Below are positions 48,783 to 61,611 of a stretch of DNA of 64,000 bases, piece after piece. A program made the position numbers and the translations under genes. Source of the DNA: Plasmodium relictum (lineage: Eukaryota > Apicomplexa > Aconoidasida > Haemosporida > Plasmodiidae); NCBI RefSeq assembly GCF_900005765.1, contig NC_041685.1, positions 248,001 to 312,000 of the forward strand, read 5' to 3'. The notes under the pieces were generated by a model. It was given only the letters and a program-made list of their open reading frames with translations, was not told where the DNA came from and did not search any database. How positions within the stretch are numbered: the stretch's first letter is position 1; the number at the start of each line of letters is the position of its first letter.

Positions 48783-48868
48783 AAAAAAAAGAAAAAAAAA
48801 GGAAAGAAAGGAAGAAATTAAAGAAGAGATAAACAAAAAAGAAAAAAAAAAAAAAAGAATATATTTTA

Positions 48869-51153
48869 CTATTGAATTATTATCGATGGGACTATTGATG
48901 GAATGTAGTAATGCTTATTATAATTTATATATATATAGGAATAATTTTTATGTAGATTAAAGAAATTAAAAAAATTTATATGCATATTTTCAGTTTGACT
49001 AAAAGATATTTCAATATATTCTAATAAATTTTTAATGCTATTCTTTTGAAGAAAAAAATAATATATGTTTAATTTTTTTGTTTTTGTATTATTTATATAC
49101 GAAGAATTTTTTTTTGTTATTTTTTCAAATTTGTGAAGAAATTCATAAATTTTTCGTAAATCATTTAATTTAAAAAACTTTAAAAATAATTTGTTTTTCT
49201 CTTGATATAATAATATATTGTAACATAAACCAAAATATAACAATTCATCATTTAATTTGTAACTTTGTATATTTTCTTTTTTTTTTAAATAATATAAGCA
49301 ACATTTTAAAAATGATTTTATATATAATGTATATATTTTATTATTAAAAATAAAAGGTGGAAAGAAAAAGTATCCATAATTATTAGGGAAAAAATTATGA
49401 TCACATACTATATGATCATCTATTATTTTAATTACATGTTTATAAAGAATTTGATAATCATAATTACATGCATGAGAAAAAGAAAATTGTAGTAATAATA
49501 TAGTTGTCTTTAAGGAATAATTTTGATTTATTTTAAAATTATCCATTATTAAATTATAAATGTTATCATTGTGTATATTCATCTGATTTAAAACATTTAA
49601 TAAAATGTTAATATATTCATTATTTATTAACTTAGTTGTGTCGTTTTCTTTTTCTTTTTTTAAATTTTTTTGGAGAATGTCTAATGCATATTTATTTAGA
49701 AATTCTCTACATCCATTAAAATAATAATGATGATAATTTATTCCATTTTTATATATATACATAAATATTTTTACATTATTAGGTGTAAAAATGTTATCAT
49801 ATAATTTCATTTTATTAAAATTATAATTATTTATTATAACATCTTTTATACTATCTATATCTATTTGATAATTTGTTCTATTTATATAATATTTAAAATA
49901 AGTGTAAAAACAAAATAACATCCTACAATTTTTCCAAATATTATCAACAAAATTGCACTGATCAGCAAGTTTTTTTATTTTTTTTTTTTCAAATATTTCA
50001 TTATACTTATTTATAAATCTATATACAAATATATTACAGTTATAAATATTAAATAAGTTATAATAACTTATATTTAAATTTTTATCCTTCAAACTACTTC
50101 CACTTTTCCCTATAACAAATTTAATATCAAAAAATTCCTTAAAATTATTGTAATTTTCGATAATGTTATTTGGTTCTTTTTTCTTTAATCTGTATATATT
50201 TAGTTTACTTTCCTTCTCATAGTTCTTTTCATTTTTTTCGTGATTATTAATTGTGTTTATTACATTCTCTTTTATTTCATAAGATTTCTTTTTATTTTCT
50301 ATTTCAACCTTACTTTCATAAGAAATAAAATATTCGCATATTTTATTTAAAAAGTTTTTGAAAAAAAAACTGTTGATATAATAAAAATTAAAAACGATAT
50401 TAGTTAAATCTGTATCTTCGCATTTGTCTAATCCACTAAAAATATGTTTTAAAATTTTATTATGTAATTGAACACTTATGTTTTCTCTACATAGGTAACT
50501 ATATAATATACACAAATTTTTCATTTGATTAAAATTATGTAAGTAATGAATACTCCTCTTAATTATTTGTTTTGTAATCTTTGCATTTACTTTATTTTTT
50601 TCTGCATTTTTGTCTGAGTATAATTTATAATTATTTGTGCAATTTAAAAAAGTTAAAACTGTTGAAAGATCTTCTTCATCAAAATCACCTAAATTTTCTT
50701 CAATAGAAGAAATTAAGTAATTAATTACTTTTTTTTCAAGAACAAATTTTTTACATAATTTTTTACATTTTATATATAAAAGCATTAAAAGGCATAAATC
50801 CTTTTTATCACATCTTACTAACTGATTTTTTGCTATATCTCTATATAATATTTTGGTAAAATTTGTTAATATTTCGTCTGAAAAATAAGTTATTTAATGT
50901 ATATATATTATTTATGTATATATATTATAATTTTATTTCTGTAAACTATTGAAAAAAAAAAAAAAAAAGTCATTTTATTATTTTTATAATTACCATATTT
51001 ATGAGAATAGTTACACAAATAAAGATACAACCCTTTAGAAAAATTAATTAAGTCAATATAATTTTTGTTTTTTATTTCGTAATAAAATTTTTTCAAAGTT
51101 TGTATTTTTGAACATTTATATATATATGGAATATAAGGAGAAAATTTAAACAT
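48869..51153 (-). CDS. Helical-repeat protein, probably organellar RNA-binding (HPR-like)
   Basis: Two exons, 50994-51153 and 48869-50877, join in phase to give 722 residues. The sequence is predominantly helical with recurring units of roughly 35-40 residues (for example DEEDLSTVLTFLNCTNNYKL, MKNLCILYSYLCRENIS, CEDTDLTNIVFNFYYIN). In these a Leu-rich helix A is followed by a second helix, as in the heptatricopeptide (HPR) and RAP-associated repeats of apicomplexan mitochondrial RNA-binding proteins. I see no C-terminal RAP domain. The N-terminus is weakly basic and aromatic and could be a mitochondrial presequence. It is tail-to-tail with the mitochondrial carrier; the stops are only about 86 bases apart, so the 3' UTRs probably overlap. 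Assignment to HPR is by pattern only. Confidence 0.6.
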
Positions 51154-52214
51154 ATTCCATTACAAAAAAAAAAAAAGCATAAAAAGTGTACCAATAAAAT
51201 AAAGAAGAATAAATAAAATACAAAAAAAATTAAAATTTTTTATATTTAACACTTTTTTTAAATGCAATACTTCTATTTTTAAGAAGTATGATTAATAACT
51301 AAATTTATGTGTTAAATATAAGAAATAAATAAATATATAAAATATAATATACAAATGTTTTAATTTTTATATCCTTTAATTTTGATAAAAAATAATATAG
51401 ACAAAATTATTTTTATATAATATGCATTTATTATTTTTTTTCTTTTTTCAAGAAAAAATTAAAATTTTATCCTTGCAAAAGCTAAAAAAAAAAAAAAAGA
51501 TACATAAATTTAAAAATTTATAATATGTTATCTCAGAAGAAAAGGCAAATGTAGATTAATAATATATTTTTTTAATATATTAATAATTATAACTTGTATA
51601 TATATATATATATTATTAACTTCCTATTATTTTATTTTATCGATAACTATAAATAAAAAATTCCATAATATATACAACATTAAAATCACAAAATTTTGAG
51701 CATTCTACTTATTATATTTTTTTAGTGTTATCCAAAAAAGTATTTTGAATATAATTATAAATTAATAAAGATATAATAAAAAAACAAATAACTTTAATAA
51801 AAATATTTAAAATTGTTTTTAAAATATTTTTATTTGTTGAGGGGATGGGAAAAAAAATTTTATAATTTATAAAAAGTAATAAAATTTAAAACAAGAATAA
51901 TAAAAAAAAATTTTTTTTTTCTTTTCTTTTAAGAAGAAACATATTTCATATTGTATATTAAATTAAAAAAATTAGTTAAAACAATAAAAATTAGTAATAA
52001 AATTAAATTCTATATGAGGTAATGCAACTAAATGTAATGAAAACGGTGTAACTCATATGGGAAGCTTGAATTCTTAAAAATACTTTCAGAATTTTTCGAT
52101 AAAATTTTATTAAAAAAAGATGAAAAAAACATTAAGATATCCCTATTATATGTAACTAATAAAAATCTTATATTATGACAATTTTTTATGCTGTAAAAAT
52201 ATGTACATATTATA
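51154..52214. other. Intergenic region upstream of the helical-repeat gene
   Basis: About 1 kb between two minus-strand genes, holding the helical-repeat promoter and the 3' UTR of the START-like gene. Nothing recognisable; a frame overlapping the START-like 3' end (52028-52237) is antisense-frame noise. Confidence 0.5.
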
Positions 52215-55067
52215 TTATTCATATATTTTATATTCATATGCTGCCCTTCTTAATTTGTCATAAAAAAAGTTATTTTTCTTCATCTGATTATTATATTCTT
52301 CATTAATTTCGAATTCCTTACATGCTTTAATAAAATGAGAAATACAACTTTTTATAAAAACCCTATAAATATATAAAAACACATTATATTAATTATGTGA
52401 ATGATATGGCATTTAAAAAATTAAAATATAAAAAGAAATGATTAATGACTTTGTTAAAAAAGAAACGAAGGTTTGATTAAGATTCGCATTAGGAGATATT
52501 TCAACATAGCATTTTACATTTGTTTCTTCAGTTGTTTTAGGGGAGATAAATGCATGAATAGTCATTTCTATTTCCATACAATTATCTCTATTAATAACAA
52601 AATTTTTCTAAAAAAAAAAAAAGAAAAAAAAAAGCATATATATATGGCGATAATAGAGATAATAATAAAAATGAACATAATAAGGTTAATAAACAAATAT
52701 GAGTAAAATAATGCAATGTGATAATACAGAAATCTCAGAATTTTTAGGGAAGTTGGAAGCATATAAAAATATTCCTTTTGAAAACTGAAAATCTTCACAT
52801 AACCATACATCCATTAATAAGTACCTATTAAAGAAGAAAACCATAAGTATAATATAAAAAGTTAATGCTAAAAATATAAACAAATAACATAGTAGTATTG
52901 AATTAGATAAAATAAAAAAGAATTGAAGTACTGACCTATCTTTTATAATCCATGGCATAGCTATTTTTGTGTAAACCATTTTGTCTATTAATCCCCTTTC
53001 TTTTAATGTTTCACATTCACTAATTCCAAACCTTAGTTTAAAAAAATTATATTATATATATAAAAAAAAATAAAAATAATAATAATAATAAATGATTGTA
53101 TATTACTTAAAAGGAAAAGAATAAAACGGCATCCATGATTTAAATAAAGTAACTTCAGTCATTGAAGCAATAACATATATAAAATTTGAAGGGATTAATA
53201 AATTAATATAAAAATAAATAATTGTATTTATGTCACTTTTTTCTTCATTTTGATATAATACGTTATTCTCTAAATTTTCATTTTTAGCACATCTTTCTTC
53301 ACTTTTAAATAAAAATTTATATTGATTCATTTTATTTTCTTCTTTATTTCTTCGTTCATTTCCATTTTCATTACAGAGTTTTTTCTTAATATTACTAATT
53401 GAAGCAATTTTTTTTAAATTACTAAATTCTTTTTTTGCTATAAAATAGTAAACCTCATTATCGTTTTCATCAAATGCTACATTGAAATGTGTAAAATCAA
53501 TATATTTGTTACATATAGATTTATTAGGAATATTTATTCTTTTTTTTTTTTTTTTTAAAATATTTTTCTTTTTTTTTTCTTTTTCTTTTTTCTTATTTTC
53601 ATTTTCACTGAATGTTTCACTACTTATTGTTGTGAAATTTTCAAAACTTTTATTGGAATAAGCATTTTTTAATAATGAATCATCCTTAATTTCAGTAGAA
53701 CTCGATTTAATATTCTTTATATTACTGTTATGTTTACTTAAACAATTTATATATTTCATGAAGCATACTTTCCCATTTACATCTTTTAAATCAATTAAAA
53801 AATCGAACACAAAATTCCTGCACACCCTCTTTGAAATTACTGAATAATTAATAAAATCTTCACATGTATTTTTTGCATCTAGATTAAATATTATTTCTAT
53901 TTTTTTGATAATTTTGTATCTATATAATATTTCACTGATAAATACATTTTCAATAAAACTCTTTAGCTTCTTATTACAAAAATACTTTGTAAAAGCCTCT
54001 CTTAAACAATAATAAGCTTTTCTAACTTTTAATTCATTAAAATAATTAATGCTTTCTAATATATCATTATATAGTTCTGAGATAAAGATATACTTTTGAA
54101 TTCTAATATCTCTGTGTAATTTGTTTTGAACAAATAATATTTGATTTTTGTCATTTAAGATTTTTTTTTTTTTTTTTTTTTTCTCAATTTTTTTTATTTT
54201 ATTTTCATATATTATAAAATTTTTATATATATTATTTAAAATATTTTCTTTCGTAATATCTTTCTCAATTTTTTCAAAGGACTTTATATTATTTACATTT
54301 TCATTATTAATATATAATAATTCATTTGTTATTTCATTATTTTCAACTCCCTCAATAGAACTATTAATGGTCTTTTTCATACATTTGTTCTCATTATCTG
54401 TATCAATCTTTTCATTCTCTCTTTTAATATATTTATATTGGGAATCATCATTTAAATCTAAACATAATATTTTGTCTGAACTGTTCAGCATATTTGCTTC
54501 ATTAAATTTGGGAACTAATATTTTAATACTATGAAATATATGAGATTTTTTTGATAATATTATATTACTAATATTCGTTTTACTTGAATTATCAATAAGT
54601 TGCTCATTTATTTTATTTGGAGGATCATCATCATATTCATTTATTTCATGAAGAAAATCATTTAACAGCTTATTCTTTTCATTTGGAGAGTCATAATTTT
54701 CATTTTTTTCACTCGTAGAATCATTATTATTTTCACATATTTCACTTAAATTATTATTAGAATGTTCATTTATTTTATTTGAAAAATTTATACAACTTTC
54801 ATCTTTTTTATTTATTTTTTTTTCATTAATTGTTAAATTATTTATATTTAATGAAATGGGATTATTTAAACTTTTTTCAACATAACTATCATAACTATTA
54901 TCAGATGAATAGCAACTATCTTCATTTATTAAGCTGTATATATCTATTTCTAAATTATCATTTAATTCTCTTTCTGTTATTTTTTCATTTTCCTTACTAT
55001 TATATTTTTTTATAAAATGGGATATTTTGGACATTTTTTTTTCTTTTTTTGTTTTTGAATGAAACAA
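52215..55067 (-). CDS. Protein with a C-terminal START/SRPBCC-like lipid-binding domain
   Basis: Five exons: 53107-55067, 52936-53031, 52728-52824, 52450-52607, 52215-52362. All are in phase, giving 819 residues; a second Met at 55034 (MSKISHFIKKYN) is an equally good start. The first about 270 residues are Asn/Asp/Glu/Ser-rich low complexity. A helical segment follows (IFISELYNDILESINYFNEL, then KVRKAYYCLREAF), which could be MIT- or TPR-like. The C-terminal part reads like a START fold: FNVAFDENDNEVYYF, IYVIASMTEVTLFKSWMPFY, TKIAMPWIIKDRYLLMDVWL, MEIEMTIHAFISP, KCYVEISPNANLNQTFVSFL and a closing helix. START domains carry single lipid or sterol molecules between membranes. No signal peptide or TM helix is seen. 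The exon joins are solid; the domain call is by eye. Confidence 0.65.
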
Positions 55068-56797
55068 ATTATATTTTTAAATATTTTATTAGGAATCAAA
55101 TTTTTAGTTTCGAAATATATATATTTATATAGTATTAAAGAAAAAATTAAAAAAATTTAAAGATAATATTTTCTTGCTAAACTTAAATCATAATTTGTTT
55201 TTGTTTATTCTGTATATATATTTATATATATTTTTTAATTATATTAATTTGTTTTATTCTTGTAGATATGTTGGGCATATCTTGTATAGTAACAAAATTG
55301 ATACCAAAAAGAAAATATGGTCATTTGTGTATTAATAATAAAATTATACAAAAACACAATTTATATTTATTTATACACTTTTTATAAGTTTATTATGCCC
55401 ATATTTTTATTTTTCATATCATGTGTATATGCTTCAATAAATATATTTGATATGATAATTTATGTACATACATAAAATTCATTTATATTTTTTCGTAAAA
55501 AATTTTAATAAAAACATATTTTAATCAATATATTTATATACTTTTATTTTAGAAAAAATATTATTTATCTGTTCAGGTTGTTAACTTTATAGCCTTTTAA
55601 TTGAAGACTATAGTTATGTTTTCAGAGATCCATTATATAAAAGAATATTAATAATTTTATAATTTAAAAAAAAAAAAGAAAAAAAAAAAAGACGAGGAAT
55701 AGTGAAAAAATCCATTTGTAACTTTAATATTTTTAGAATTTATTGTATTTTTATTATTCTTTAAAGCATTAAAAGTATATTTTTTAAAAACCTCTTTTTA
55801 TTATAATTGGGTTATGCATATACTTTATGTTTCCTTTTCTAATGAAAATATTAAAAAATTATCTTAATCGATTTTTAATGATAGGTGTATGACTATGATT
55901 GAAAAAAAAAAAAAAAAAAAGTATAAAATAATGGTTTATTATTAGTTTGTGTATTTATTAAAATTTTTTAAATTAGGATTTCTTCTTTTAGTATTAAAAT
56001 GAAATATACAATACTTTTAATATTACAAATTTATTGAAAAAAAATGTATGGATTTTATTAATTTTTCAATGTAAAATGCAATTGTTTCATAACGTTATTT
56101 AAGAGTCGTTTAATTTATTTTTTTTTATATTTATTCGGTTGATGATGTAGCTTTTATGAATTACCAATTTTTTTGTGTAATTCTTTTTCTTTTTTTTTTC
56201 TTTTTACACACTTTCAACGTTTTTAAATATATATTTAAATATATAATAGTTAAGCACATGTAAAAACATATATATAAAAGTGCGTGATTAAATTTTTATA
56301 AAAACAAAATTCTATACTAATTAATATATTTATTTTGTTATCATTCTTTTTTTTTTTTTAAAAGTTAATTTTTATTTGTGTATTTATTCTTTTTAAATTT
56401 AAAAAAAAAAAAAAAAATTTATTTGATATTTTCATATACTTACAACAATATTTATAGTGTATACTTATATTTTATATTTCTATTTCCTAATTTTCAGAAA
56501 TTTGCGTAATTAATGTACTTAATATTGGAAATAGGAATAAAAAAATAAATAAAATAAATACAAGTCTTTTACTTTGAACATAAATAAAATAGAATTAAGT
56601 TACCTTTTTTTACTACTTCATATTAAAAAAAAATAAGCAAAAAGAACAGAACAAATAAAAAATAAAAAGATGGGGAAAAAATAAAGAACAAAAAAAGAAA
56701 GAACATATATATATTCGAAATCTTTTTTTTTTTTTATAAACACATAAAAGTTAAAAAGAAAATTAAAAAAAAAAAAAAAAAAAGTCACAGTTAAAAA
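55068..56797. other. Divergent intergenic region between START-like and four-TM genes
   Basis: About 1.7 kb with both promoters. A 39-codon ATG frame at 55268-55387 (MLGISCIVTKLIPKRKYGHL) sits in a slightly less AT-biased patch and could be an upstream ORF, but it has no other support. The rest is A/T tracts. Confidence 0.5.
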
Positions 56798-58594
56798 ATG
56801 GATATGCTTTTTAACAAATCAAAAAATTATGTGAAAAAAATTCAAAATAATATGGAAAGAAAATATACTGAAGGAAATAAAAAATTTAGTGATAATGATA
56901 TAGAAAAAAAAGGTATATACAATGAAGAACTAAATATCAATAAGGAACTTCTTTTGAATGAATTATACAACATAAAAAATAATTTATTTGATCATTCTCC
57001 GTTTTCTAATTATATTCATTTTTATGAAATATACAACAATCTAAAGTATATAGTTAAGTACGAAAAGAAACAAAATGGAAATTTGTTTTTTATTTATACA
57101 AGTAGAAAAAGAAATTTATTTTTCTTAGTATATTTATTTTTTTTATTATTAAATGTATTTTTATTATTTCGATTACAAACATTAATTAAAATTCCCATTG
57201 CTTATAATAATTATTTTTTCTATGAAATAAATTTTCATGTTTTTTTTACTTTTTATGTTCTTACTTATAGCATTCTAAATATTTATTTGTTATTTTGTTC
57301 TTATAAAATTTTAGCACATCATATTAATGTTATGTGCTTAATAATTATACAATCATTATACAATACTTATATAAAAGAAAAAAACAAAGAAATATATAGG
57401 AATACTGAAATATTAATTGAAGGATGCAAGAAAATATTTTATAATTTAGATAACAACTTTGATAATATTATATTGTTATATGCTGATAATATATTTAATA
57501 AATTTACTAATATATTTAAATATATAAATAAAGAAAACTGTGAATATGAAGATACATATACAAATCACAATTATGAAACATTCATAAAAAATGAGGATAC
57601 TCCTAATATATATAAAGATGGACATTCATATGAATTAGATAATACTTATAAAAAAAATGAAAATATATTGAGTAAAAAATATTCGACAGTAATAAATATG
57701 AAAAATGAGGATTTTTATAAAAAATTAAATTATATAACTACTGATAAAATGTACAAATATTCTAATGATAATAGAAAAAGCATTTATAATATTTATGGAA
57801 ATTCTATTTATTCTAATATTTATGACATAAATATACATATGAAATATAAATATAATTATATTCACTCATTAATGTTACAAAAATGTCAAACAAAAATAAA
57901 TTATATAAAGTTTTTTTTTTATTTCTTCCCATATTTAATTAATTTATTTATTAATTTAATATTAAATTTTTATGTTTTAATTTCAGTTTATTATTATAAT
58001 AATGTAATTCCATTAGCATCATCTTATGAATTATCTAAACTAAATTTACTAAATATATTAAATTATAAAGGAATATATTATATCTTATTCGTATTTCTAG
58101 TCAATTTTTTTTTTTTCTTATATACTTTGTTTCTATGTAAATTAAACACTATTTATTTTTTTCTTAGGCAAATATATACATTATGCAAATATGAATCAAT
58201 ATATTACTGTGATCGTGTTATGAATGAAATATACGAAAATTTTATTTTTTCTGAAATTTTAAAAGATATATTTGATTCAAAAAATAAGGATATTATAAAA
58301 GTTAAAGATAACGAAAAAATTGTATGTAACCAAATTTTACAAAAAAAAATAACTAACACAGAAAATATTTATGAGCAACAAAGATGCAAAGATGGTATTC
58401 AAGAAGTACAATGTTTTAGTAATGCTTCAAAATCAGTTAATGATAAGAATAATAATCACAAGATAAATGAATTTAAGTATTTATCTAATTTAACTAATCT
58501 TGAAAATATTCATGAAAATAATTCTTTTAAAAATGATAGTACTAAAATAAAAGATAAGATGAATCATTGCGAAAAATATTTCTCTATTAGTTAA
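56798..58594 (+). CDS. Conserved-looking four-transmembrane protein, unknown function
   Basis: A single exon of 598 residues that I do not recognise. Two hydrophobic helices lie near residues 108-128 (LFFLVYLFFLLLNVFLLF) and 149-172. A loop of about 200 residues follows, with a helical part (IIIQSLYNTYIKEKNKEIYR, then TEILIEGCKKIFYNL) and an Asn/Tyr/Asp-rich part. Two more helices lie near 372-397 (FFPYLINLFINLILNFYVLI) and 430-455, then a helical segment and a Lys/Asn-rich tail. The two pairs have a similar layout (TM pair plus amphipathic helix with NT.Y/CKYE-like residues), suggesting an internal duplication. No signal peptide. It is divergent from the START-like gene. A membrane-shaping or transport role would be a guess. 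Confidence 0.8.
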   Translation: MDMLFNKSKNYVKKIQNNMERKYTEGNKKFSDNDIEKKGIYNEELNINKELLLNELYNIKNNLFDHSPFSNYIHFYEIYNNLKYIVKYEKKQNGNLFFIYTSRKRNLFFLVYLFFLLLNVFLLFRLQTLIKIPIAYNNYFFYEINFHVFFTFYVLTYSILNIYLLFCSYKILAHHINVMCLIIIQSLYNTYIKEKNKEIYRNTEILIEGCKKIFYNLDNNFDNIILLYADNIFNKFTNIFKYINKENCEYEDTYTNHNYETFIKNEDTPNIYKDGHSYELDNTYKKNENILSKKYSTVINMKNEDFYKKLNYITTDKMYKYSNDNRKSIYNIYGNSIYSNIYDINIHMKYKYNYIHSLMLQKCQTKINYIKFFFYFFPYLINLFINLILNFYVLISVYYYNNVIPLASSYELSKLNLLNILNYKGIYYILFVFLVNFFFFLYTLFLCKLNTIYFFLRQIYTLCKYESIYYCDRVMNEIYENFIFSEILKDIFDSKNKDIIKVKDNEKIVCNQILQKKITNTENIYEQQRCKDGIQEVQCFSNASKSVNDKNNNHKINEFKYLSNLTNLENIHENNSFKNDSTKIKDKMNHCEKYFSIS

Positions 58595-59424
58595 TGTTAT
58601 GGAAATTAAAGTGAAACATAATATTTAAAATTTTTTATAAATGATAAATATTTCATTTTCAAAAAGCAACTTAAATTTTCATGAAAAGACAATAAAAACA
58701 TATAAATAATGTAACAAGCGTTAATTATAATTAATAGGAAAAAAAAAAAAAAGAAATGGAAAATTTTAAAGAATTTATTCTGGTTTATCTCATGAAAATA
58801 AAAATTGACCTAAATTTATTTTAAATTAAGTCTAAGATAAAAATAAATAGGATTTTTTAAAAAAAATTTCTTAAAAATTTTGTCTTTTTATGTTTTTTTT
58901 TTTTTTTTTTTATTATTTTATTTTCTAATTATTGAAAAATTAAAATAATTTATTTTTTTTAATATTTATTATCATAAATGAGAACTTTTCATTATATTAG
59001 TTACACATAAATATTTACTATGTTTTTATTATTATTACTTTGTTTTTTTTTTTTTGTTATTGCTACATTTTTACTTTTATTTTTAGTAAGTTTTTCTTTA
59101 TTCTATATTTTTATTAAAAATTATTATTATTATGATAATAATTTTTTTGTTTTAAGCATATGTATATAGTACATTAATTTTATTTTTTTTTTATCCTTCA
59201 TTTTTTTTCTTTTTCTCCTTTTTTTTTTGACAATGAAAAAACAATAATAAAAATTTATGAAAAATAATTAAGAAGAAATTCATTTTAAATATTCTTCTTT
59301 TAGTTTTAAACAATATATTATTTTAAGATTATTTTTATTTGTTAAAAAAATTAATATTTATCAATTAATATTTTTACATTTTATAAAAAAGTTGTAATTA
59401 TATTTTAATATATATATATATATA
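58595..59424. other. Convergent 3' region between four-TM and POFUT2 genes
   Basis: About 830 bases of T- and A-tracts; the two 3' UTRs. Nothing else is seen. Confidence 0.5.
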
Positions 59425-60993
59425 CTATAAATTGTTAATATATTTTAGTCTATATATACTTATATTTTTAGGAAAATGCGTAGAAGAATCAAAACATAAA
59501 ATGTTTATATATTTCTTATCTTTTTCTGAAAAATTATTATATATATGTTTCAACTTCATTAAAGCTTTTTTATTATATATATCTTTAATTTTTTTATAAT
59601 TTTTTCTTAATTGTTTATTATTGTTAATATCATATCCACACAAATCTAAGTTATTTTCATCGTATATATTATTTATTAAATATCTCTCCCATTTTATATG
59701 TAGGCTATATCTTGAAAAAATATTTCCAACAAAAACTTTTGAATTAATACAAATCCACTGATCAATTATAGCAACTTTTCCTTCGTGATAATTTTTATTT
59801 TCATAAAAATAAAAATAATTCTTAAATTCAACAAATTCTGTATTAATTATTTTTTGAACTTCTTTTTTTTCGTCAGTAGTAATAAAAATTTTGTCATTCT
59901 CATTTATAAACATAATATATAAGAGTTTAAAAATAGAAATATTAATTGGTGGAATATCATAATTAGAAATATTTCTAAAATCGGTATATCTTAAATGAGC
60001 ACTTAAATAATTACTAGTTTTTAATATTTCTTTTATATAGTTATTTCCTTCATGTATCAAATCTTCACTGAATAACAAAATATCTTCAAGATTATTTTCA
60101 AACAAGTCGTTAACAAAAGGAACAAGTATGTTTGATCCTTGTTTTATTAAAACAGAATTTATATCATAAAAGAACAAGTTATATATAATATCACTAGCAA
60201 ACGAACTAGTAATCAAATTATGTTCATAACATTCACTATTTTTAGCTTTAATATTTGTACAGTTTCCTGAATAAGTAACTGAATATTTATTTTCACATGT
60301 TTTGCAATTTTTTTTAAAATTAAAACCATTAATATGGCATTTGTCAAAATTTAAAATATCAAAGCTTCCCTTGTTTGGTAAAACATTATTGAACCTAAAC
60401 TTAAATGAAATAATAAAATCAGTATTATCACCATTTAATTTGCTATAATCTGAAAATTCTATTACGGGTATTACATTTTGAATAATTTTAGTATTAAAAA
60501 AGAAATCCCACTTTATTTTTTTATGCGACTTATTATTCCAATGAGTTAAATAACACCAAGGTGGCAAAACTAAATAATATATATTATTTTTGTCTTTTTT
60601 ATTTAAGTAATATATTATTAATGATACTCTATATAAAATTTCTTTTTGTAACTATAATAATAAATAAAAAAAAGAATATAAAAGTTAATTAACAATAATA
60701 ATTTAAAGAAAAATTATCATTTATAAAAAAAAATTTTACTTTTTTTTTATTATTCAAACTATATATATATATATATTTGTTCATTTTTATCTTTTTAAGT
60801 ATACATTAAAGCCTTCACCTATATTTACATCGTATAAAACAAATTTCTTTTTCTTAAGAAAATAAAAATTATCACCTAAATATACATCATTTTTATGACA
60901 AATAGAATAAGAAAAATTAGAATATATATTGTTAGTCAATGTTTCGAAAATTGTAGAGTGAAATACAAATAATATGAATATTACAATTTTCAT
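59425..60993 (-). CDS. POFUT2: GDP-fucose protein O-fucosyltransferase 2
   Basis: Two exons, 60805-60993 and 59425-60651, join in phase 0 to give 471 residues. The start MKIVIFILFVFHSTIFETLT is a signal peptide. Family landmarks are LYDVNIGEGFN (GDP-fucose site, with the catalytic Glu retained), LVLPPWCYLTHW, NVIPVIEFSDY, LSAHLRYTDF (the conserved His and Arg), FITTDEKKEV and IDQWICINSKVFVGNIFSRY. The enzyme adds O-fucose to folded thrombospondin type 1 repeats in the ER; in malaria parasites such repeats occur in adhesins of invasive and mosquito stages (TRAP, CSP). Length is near the human enzyme (about 430), with small Lys/Asn-rich insertions. The conserved ...PPWG... position is PPWC here. 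Confidence 0.95.
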
Positions 60994-61611
60994 TATAGCA
61001 TTTCATAAAAATCAAAGGAACAAGATTGCATAAAATAAAAATAATGTGTGTGTATATCTATTTGTTATTTTTTTTTTCTACGTAAAATATTATTTTATTA
61101 GAAAAATTGTAAAATAAATTTTAAAATAAAATATTCTAATTTTATGCAAAATATTATCAAAATTATTTTGTTGTGAAATTTAAAAAAAAAAAAAAAAAAA
61201 AGTGTAGCAATTATAATTTTTAAATTACCTAAATTTTTTTTTTTACTTCTGCAAGTTTAATAGTATTAAACGAGAATAAATTAACTTAAATATTATATAT
61301 ATATATAAAGAAACAAAAATGAATTAGAATAAAATTTTTTATTGAAATATTTTAAAAATTTATGTACTAATTAAAAGTTTATTTTTATAAAAAAAGAAAA
61401 AACATTGTCAAAAAATTAGAGATATTTTTAAGGAAATTTTTTTTCTTAAATATAACAAAAAAACATAAAAAACATAATTTATATTTCATATATATACTGT
61501 ATTCTATTTATATATCAGAAAATTAAAACAAATTCTTTTATCTAAATTATTTTATTTAATTTTATTTATTCCTTTTTTTATTTTTTTTTTTATTTTTCCT
61601 TAATTTGTATT
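60994..61611. other. Intergenic region between POFUT2 start and PDCD5 stop
   Basis: About 620 bases between two minus-strand genes, holding the POFUT2 promoter and the PDCD5 3' UTR. Only A/T tracts are seen. Confidence 0.5.

Noticed and set aside
54148-54534. 128-codon ORF
   Set aside because: Antisense of the low-complexity region of the START-like gene.
55268-55387. 39-codon ATG frame
   Set aside because: Intergenic with no homology, splice signals or neighbours to support it; at most an upstream ORF.
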